A DNA stretch of 64,000 nucleotides from CAJBVG01 sp943371425. GTDB taxonomy: Bacteria > Bacteroidota > Bacteroidia > Sphingobacteriales > Sphingobacteriaceae. The notes beneath the pieces were generated by a model that worked only from the letters and a program-made list of their open reading frames with translations, did not search any database and was not told the origin of the DNA. Shown here in pieces: positions 59,605 to 64,000 of the stretch (positions are counted from its first letter, which is position 1; each line of letters begins with the position of its first letter). The position numbers and the translations under genes are program-made. Where the stretch lies: positions 234,628 to 298,627 of the forward strand of contig CALRUR010000002.1 in the NCBI GenBank assembly GCA_943371425.1, written 5' to 3'.

Positions 59605-60732
59605 TCATTTCTCCCTGCTCAAGGCTCCCTGCTCAAGGCTACTAGCTACTTTCTTCTTCACATACACCCTATGCAAGCCCATATACGTTACCTTAATAAT
59701 TGTATACACTGGTATTGCTAAAAACATTCCAAAAGGGCCAGCAATTGTTCCGCCCACAAACACCATTAAAAATATTTCTAAAGGATGTGCTTTTACACTC
59801 TTAGAAAAAATAATGGGTTGAAAAATAAAACTATCAAGCGTTTGAGTAGCTACTACTATAGTAGTAATTTTTAATAAAAAGAACACTAAATGTTCTGAAT
59901 TAATAATATCAATATTAGAAGCTACACCAAGCAATAAGGCTAAGGCAATAGAAATTACTTGGCCCAAGTATGGTATCACATTAATAATGCCCACTAAAAT
60001 CCCTATCAGTATATAATTATTTATACCAATTAACATTAATGCAATAGATACAATGGTAGAGATAATAGTTGCTTGAATTAATAAGCCAATAAAATACCTT
60101 GAAAGTAAATTTTCTATGCTATTAAATACATTAATATAATCTGTATAATATTTACCGGGAATAATATTTGCGACTGATTTCTTCAATAAATTTTCATCTT
60201 TTAATGAAAAAAAGCTAATAAATAAGACCGAGAACAAGCCAATAACTCCATTAGTTAAGCCATTAAAAAACCCTGATATTAAATTCCCCGCATTTTCTTG
60301 GTTCATCCAATTATTTAGTTCTTGAGTAATTAAGGGCTTTAGAAAACCGGGAGCTTTTTCTGTTAAATGATTATCAATTAACAAATGTTCGATGTAATAA
60401 ATCTGATTATCAAAAACAGTGGTAAACTGAGTAGGATCTACTGATTTTAAATGGTCGACCTCTGTACTAATTAGCGGAAAAATAGTAGCAAAAAATAAAG
60501 TTAACACTCCAAAAAATAGGAGGAAGGCGATAATAGTTGATATGATACGAGGTACTCTAAACTTTACTAATTTGCCTTTGGATAGATAGTTTACCAATGG
60601 GTTTAACACAAAGGTTAGAAACATCGCAAATAAAATATAGAGCGCAATAATGCGAAAATACCAAAGTAAGAAAGCTGCAATAATACCTGCTAAACTAAAC
60701 CAATATACTTGGTATTTTTTATCTGTTAACAT
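59605..60732 (-). CDS. AI-2E family transporter (permease)
   Basis: 375 residues with seven to eight membrane helices of the AI-2E/TqsA family: IIAAFLLWYFRIIALYILFA, GIINVIPYLGQVISIALALL and KAHPLEIFLMVFVGGTIAGP. Despite the name, most members have no proven autoinducer transport, and some are Na+/H+ antiporters. The C-terminal tail (ASSLEQGALSREK) is encoded by a 14-base tandem repeat (CTCCCTGCTCAAGG twice, 59611-59638), so the true family C-terminus may have been overwritten. It starts 3 bases after speB and is cotranscribed with it. Confidence 0.88.
   Translation of the reverse strand: MLTDKKYQVYWFSLAGIIAAFLLWYFRIIALYILFAMFLTFVLNPLVNYLSKGKLVKFRVPRIISTIIAFLLFFGVLTLFFATIFPLISTEVDHLKSVDPTQFTTVFDNQIYYIEHLLIDNHLTEKAPGFLKPLITQELNNWMNQENAGNLISGFFNGLTNGVIGLFSVLFISFFSLKDENLLKKSVANIIPGKYYTDYINVFNSIENLLSRYFIGLLIQATIISTIVSIALMLIGINNYILIGILVGIINVIPYLGQVISIALALLLGVASNIDIINSEHLVFFLLKITTIVVATQTLDSFIFQPIIFSKSVKAHPLEIFLMVFVGGTIAGPFGMFLAIPVYTIIKVTYMGLHRVYVKKKVASSLEQGALSREK
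59611..59638. repeat. 14-base tandem repeat inside the AI-2E permease 3' end
   Basis: CTCCCTGCTCAAGG occurs twice in direct succession, each 14-base unit being two heptamers. It codes for part of the C-terminal tail. On the opposite strand it reads GAGCAGG-GAGCCTT, close to the GAGAGCA-GGGAGTT units at 32013-32047. Confidence 0.85.
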
Positions 60733-60735
60733 ATC

Positions 60736-61626
60736 TTACTTTTTAAACTTTTCCATATAACCTATAATTCTATAGGCTAATTTGGCAAGTGTATATTCCG
60801 ATAGAATGTTTCCTTCCATAGGGGCACATTCTACAATATCAAACCCAACCACATTTTTGTGTTTGCAGGTTTCTCTCAATAAATCTAATGTTTCATTCCA
60901 AAACAAACCGTTAGGTTCTGCTGTACCAACCGCTGGCATAATACTTGGGTCGAACCCATCGGCATCAATAGTAATATAAACATTCTCGCTCATGTTGCTT
61001 ACTATTTCATTTACCCAATTAGAATTATTTCTTATTTGGTGAGCGTAGAAAGTATGAATCTTTGGATTATTTTTTATTTCTGTGGCTTCTTCTATACACT
61101 GTGCTCTAATACCAGCTTGGCATAAAGTTAAGCCCATGTCTTTAACACGAGCCATTACAGAAGCATGTGAGTAAATATTACCGTGGTATGATTCACGTAA
61201 ATCAGAATGGGCATCCACTTGTAAAACGGTTAAATTATCGTATTTCTTAGCATAAGCTTGCACAAAACCATAGGTTACAGTATGTTCGGCACCTAAAGAT
61301 ACCACAACTTTACCTAGGTCTAAGAGCTTTTCTGTTTCTGCACAAATATAATCTACCGCATCTTTATCTACTTTACCTGTAAAATCAAGCGCTTCAAGAG
61401 TAGCAATAGGAGCGGTACGCACAGTTTCTGTATCCAACTCTTCATCATAAAACTCTACATATTTAGAAGCTTCAATAATTGCTGCAGGTCCTTTTGCCGA
61501 GCCTTCTAAGTAAGAGGAAGTGTATTCGTATGGAACTGATTGTATTACATACTTCGCATTTTCAAACGAGTATAAGTGTTCTTCTTCTAATCCTAAGAAA
61601 TTATGGTCTGTGCCTAGTACTTTCAT
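60736..61626 (-). CDS. speB: ureohydrolase: agmatinase/arginase family
   Basis: 296 residues. Manganese-binding motifs: SLGAEHTVTYG (first His), VDAHSDLRESYHGNIYSH (DAHxD) and ITIDADGFDPSIMPAVGTAE (DxDxxDP). Agmatinase gives putrescine and urea; arginase gives ornithine. The sequence favours the agmatinase (SpeB) side but the substrate is not certain. I start at ATG 61626 (MKVLGTDHNFLG), as an upstream TTG frame extension lies inside the promoter. Cotranscribed with the AI-2E permease. Confidence 0.87.
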   Translation of the reverse strand: MKVLGTDHNFLGLEEEHLYSFENAKYVIQSVPYEYTSSYLEGSAKGPAAIIEASKYVEFYDEELDTETVRTAPIATLEALDFTGKVDKDAVDYICAETEKLLDLGKVVVSLGAEHTVTYGFVQAYAKKYDNLTVLQVDAHSDLRESYHGNIYSHASVMARVKDMGLTLCQAGIRAQCIEEATEIKNNPKIHTFYAHQIRNNSNWVNEIVSNMSENVYITIDADGFDPSIMPAVGTAEPNGLFWNETLDLLRETCKHKNVVGFDIVECAPMEGNILSEYTLAKLAYRIIGYMEKFKK

Positions 61627-61641
61627 TTGTTTTACTTTTCG

Positions 61642-61649
61642 CAAAGATA
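61642..61649 (-). promoter_or_regulatory. -7 box TATCTTTG of the speB operon
   Basis: Exact TAnnTTTG on the minus strand, 15 bases before the ATG at 61626; the short spacing supports this start over the open-frame TTG at 61644. It lies between the DUF3276 terminator and speB. Confidence 0.6.
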
Positions 61650-61683
61650 AAAAATGAAAGCAATTAATGCTTATGATGGGGTA

Positions 61684-61710
61684 TAAAAAAACCCCGATAA
61701 GTTCGGGGTT
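61684..61710 (-). terminator. terminator of the DUF3276 gene
   Basis: AACCCCGA (61690-61697) and TCGGGGTT (61703-61710) form a GC-rich stem with a 5-base loop; the plus-strand AAAAAA at its left is a T-run on the minus strand. It follows the DUF3276 stop (61742) by about 30 bases and insulates it from speB. Confidence 0.93.
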
Positions 61711-61741
61711 AACATAATTTTAAAATGTTTTTTAGATTCTT

Positions 61742-62062
61742 TTAGATTTCGAAATCGATGTCCGGACTAGATGGAGATGAGGCATTGTAATCTTCATATC
61801 TGCGTTCCACAACTTCCTGATTTGATTTTATGTACTCTACTGTATCTGTAAGTCCTTCCATGAATTTTTCAAAATCTTCTTTGTATAAGAAAATCTTATG
61901 TTTCACGAAAACGCCATCTTCCATACGTTTCTTACTCTCGGTGATCGTAATGTAGTAATCGTTACTTCTAGTTGATTTTACATCAAAAAAATAAGTTCTT
62001 TTACCAGCTCTCACTTTCTTCGAATACACCTCTTCTCTGTCTTTATTATCAAATTCTCCCAT
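61742..62062 (-). CDS. DUF3276 / PUR-alpha-like nucleic-acid-binding protein
   Basis: 106 residues. EEVYSKKVRAGKRTYFFDVK, NDYYITITESKKR and FLYKEDFEKFMEGL are the PUR repeat pattern found in DUF3276, the bacterial PUR domain of which Borrelia BpuR is a studied member binding single-stranded DNA and RNA. The C-terminus is Ser/Pro/acidic. In Bacteroidota it is one of the most conserved small proteins, a probable abundant RNA- or DNA-binding factor. Monocistronic with its own terminator. Confidence 0.9.
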   Translation of the reverse strand: MGEFDNKDREEVYSKKVRAGKRTYFFDVKSTRSNDYYITITESKKRMEDGVFVKHKIFLYKEDFEKFMEGLTDTVEYIKSNQEVVERRYEDYNASSPSSPDIDFEI

Positions 62063-62120
62063 GTTTTGTTTAACTAAATATGCAGTAAATAAAAGTATTT
62101 AATTTCAAACTTCCAAACGG

Positions 62121-63941
62121 CTATTCATTCATTTTTTCCTCATAATTATCCACCATTACACTTTCTTCCTCTAATAATTGTTTTTGATATAGCTCTGCAT
62201 AAGCTTTTCCGAGGCTTAAGAGCTCATCATGAGTGCCTTGCTCAATTATTTCGCCATTGTCCATATACAATATTAAATCAGCATGTTTAACCGTAGATAT
62301 GCGGTGAGAGATTAATATACTGCTCCGATTATTCATTATTACCTTTAATTTTGATAAAATAGCCTCTTCAGTTTTTGTGTCAACGGCCGATAATGCATCA
62401 TCGAAAATTAAGACCTTTGGCTCTTTTAATATGGCCCTTGCAATAGAAATACGTTGCTTTTGTCCGCCAGATAAGGTAATTCCTCGTTCACCCACCATAG
62501 TTTCAAATCCTTTTTCGAACTGAATAATATTTTCATATACAGCCGCATCTTTGGCCACCTTTTCTATTTGTGCTTCACTTACATGATTGGTTCCAAAAGC
62601 AATGTTATTTTTTATGGTATCCGAAAATAGAAATACCTCTTGTGGTACCATTGCCATTTGCTCTCTTAAGTGAGTTAAGTAATGCTTCTGGATGTTTATA
62701 CCATCAATCAATAATTCTCCTTCATCAATATCATACATTCTGAATAATAAGTTTGAAATAGTAGATTTCCCTGAACCTGTTCTTCCAATAATGGCCATGG
62801 TTTGGCCCGCCTTAATTTTAAAACTTACATTCTTCAAGGCTTTAATTCCTGTATCAGGATAATGAAAGGTTACATTCTTAAATTCTATATCACCTTTAAT
62901 ATCAATTTTTCTTTGATCGCTTTCTATCTTGATTTCTGGAACTAATTGCACAAATTCATTAATTCTTTTTTGTGAGGCAGAAGCTCGCTGAACCAAGGAA
63001 GTTACCCAGCCCACTGAGGTTACAGGCCATGTGAGCATATTTACATAAACAATAAACTCTGCGATATTACCAGCTGTAATGGTTCCATTTATTACCTCTT
63101 GTCCGCCTATGTAAATGGTAAGTAAGGTACTTATACCAATTAGTGTTAATACCGTTGGGAAAAATATGGCCTGAACATTTACCAAGCCCATGGTTTTAGC
63201 TCTGTAATCTTCACTCTCTGCATTAAATTTCTCACGCATTTCGTTTTCGCGCACATATGCTTTTATTACACGTATACCCGAAAAGCTTTCTTGAATAGTG
63301 CTGGAGAGGGTAGAGAGTTGTGCTTGTATTTTCTCACTCTTTTGGTTGATGATATTCTGCACATAGTAAATGCTCAAAAACAAAAAAGGCATTGGCAATA
63401 CTGCATAAAGTGTTAGTTTAGGATTTACACTTAACATTGTGCTAATCACCAATATAAACAAAACTATTAAGTTAAGAGTATACATTATGGCAGGACCAAT
63501 GTACATGCGTACTCTACCTACATCCTCAGAAACACGATTCATTAAATCGCCAGTATTATTTCTTCTATAAAAACTTAAGTTTAGAATTTGGTAGTGACTA
63601 TAAATTTCATTCTTAAGGTCATATTCCACTAATCTGGATACCACAATGATGGTTTGGCGCATAAAAAACATAAAAATGCCCTTTATTACGGCAACCATAA
63701 ACACTATAAAACCAAATAAGAGCACTATGTTTATAAAAGCTTTGTAAAATAATTCCTGACGGTTGAATCCGTTAAGGTATTGGTACAGACTAAGTTGTTC
63801 TTTTACCAGATCGAAGGCTAAACGAATTACTTGGGCTGGAAAAACACCAAACCAATTGGATAAAATGATGAAAATGACGCCTAAAAGCATCCTGAAGCGG
63901 TATTTGTAGAGGTATTTATTAAGGCTATAGAGTTCTTTCAT
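62121..63941 (-). CDS. ABC half-exporter (TMD-NBD), non-canonical Walker B
   Basis: About 606 residues from the ATG at 63941 (MKELYSLNKYLYKYRF); the open frame goes back to 63968 with an atypical MFFSVLNET prefix. Six membrane helices (about 20-310), coupling helices, then the NBD: Walker A IGRTGSGKST, Q-loop in MVPQEVF, signature LSGGQKQRIS, Walker B VLIFDDALSAVD, and H-loop LISHRIST. The residue after the Walker B Asp is Asp, not the catalytic Glu, as in the degenerate half of heterodimeric exporters such as TM287 or BmrC. A partner half may lie just upstream, outside the window. Substrate unknown, lipids or drugs likely. Confidence 0.9.
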   Translation of the reverse strand: MKELYSLNKYLYKYRFRMLLGVIFIILSNWFGVFPAQVIRLAFDLVKEQLSLYQYLNGFNRQELFYKAFINIVLLFGFIVFMVAVIKGIFMFFMRQTIIVVSRLVEYDLKNEIYSHYQILNLSFYRRNNTGDLMNRVSEDVGRVRMYIGPAIMYTLNLIVLFILVISTMLSVNPKLTLYAVLPMPFLFLSIYYVQNIINQKSEKIQAQLSTLSSTIQESFSGIRVIKAYVRENEMREKFNAESEDYRAKTMGLVNVQAIFFPTVLTLIGISTLLTIYIGGQEVINGTITAGNIAEFIVYVNMLTWPVTSVGWVTSLVQRASASQKRINEFVQLVPEIKIESDQRKIDIKGDIEFKNVTFHYPDTGIKALKNVSFKIKAGQTMAIIGRTGSGKSTISNLLFRMYDIDEGELLIDGINIQKHYLTHLREQMAMVPQEVFLFSDTIKNNIAFGTNHVSEAQIEKVAKDAAVYENIIQFEKGFETMVGERGITLSGGQKQRISIARAILKEPKVLIFDDALSAVDTKTEEAILSKLKVIMNNRSSILISHRISTVKHADLILYMDNGEIIEQGTHDELLSLGKAYAELYQKQLLEEESVMVDNYEEKMNE

Positions 63942-64000
63942 GGTTTCATTTAATACAGAAAAAAACATACTTTTGTTTGCTCATAATATTACACACAAAA

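Noticed and set aside
1..64000. tRNA, rRNA or known riboswitch
   Set aside because: I looked for cloverleaf-like GTTCxAxxC segments and conserved riboswitch cores in gaps and saw none; a scan with tRNAscan-SE/Infernal would decide.

Overview
The window is an AT-rich stretch of a Bacteroidota chromosome, a free-living relative of the Chitinophagia/Sphingobacteriia/Cytophagia lineages by gene content; the genus cannot be fixed from sequence alone. Evidence for the phylum: TonB-dependent receptor plus DUF4249 lipoprotein pair, DUF5686/carboxypeptidase-regulatory-like outer-membrane protein, head-GIN (DUF2807) protein, DUF3276 PUR-like protein, fused SecDF, PhoH with a conserved TTG start, promoter-like TAnnTTTG boxes close to start codons, and almost no Shine-Dalgarno sequences. 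I see no phage, integron, IS element, CRISPR array, tRNA or rRNA. Nearly all genes are housekeeping or ordinary envelope functions.

Layout. 1-4.0 kb: 3' part of mutS, an unusual phage-nuclease-associated domain protein, miaA. 4.0-6.6 kb: thioredoxin-fold secreted protein, then accD and a class I aldolase on the minus strand. 6.7-9.9 kb: DUF4249 lipoprotein and TonB-dependent receptor. 10.0-13.0 kb: GNAT acetyltransferase and DUF5686 protein. 13.0-18.2 kb: mtaB, lgt, gtrA-like, suhB-like, MFS. 18.2-26.3 kb: thioesterase, PlpD-like patatin, ABM monooxygenase, DUF62 enzyme, phoH, purC, STAS protein, rnz, small beta-barrel. 26.6-32 kb: secDF, udk, LysM/RlpA-like protein and a hypothetical protein. 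32-40 kb: DUF2059, LRR protein, purB, recQ, two glycosyltransferases, head-GIN protein. 40-47 kb: small membrane proteins, UMF1-type MFS, LutA-like protein, TPR lipoprotein, and the classical thrS-infC-rpmI-rplT operon. 47-53.9 kb: alpha/beta hydrolase, a complementary pair of M16 peptidases, PBP1A, a mono-cluster ferredoxin/CDGSH fusion. 53.9-58.4 kb: four two-component signalling proteins with no DNA-binding output domain. 58.4-64 kb: ychF, AI-2E family permease, speB-like ureohydrolase, DUF3276, ABC half-exporter.

What deserves attention. (1) At least ten intergenic spots carry degenerate arrays with a strict 7-base period (examples TAATTCA, GAATTAC, TAAATTG, GAGAGCA, GTACATA, AATAACT). 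Some form hairpins between convergent genes, some abut start codons, and some have run into the 3' ends of coding sequences. (2) infC has no ATG: it must start at ATA or ATT just behind the only good AGGAGG in the window, and a six-codon ORF containing that AGGAGG ends on the start codon. (3) A structured leader precedes rplT, in the place of ribosomal autoregulation. (4) An M16 peptidase carries an OmpA-like C-terminus. (5) The gene between mutS and miaA carries a domain I know from phage nucleases. None of these is a proven new system; the heptamer arrays and the infC leader are the best leads.
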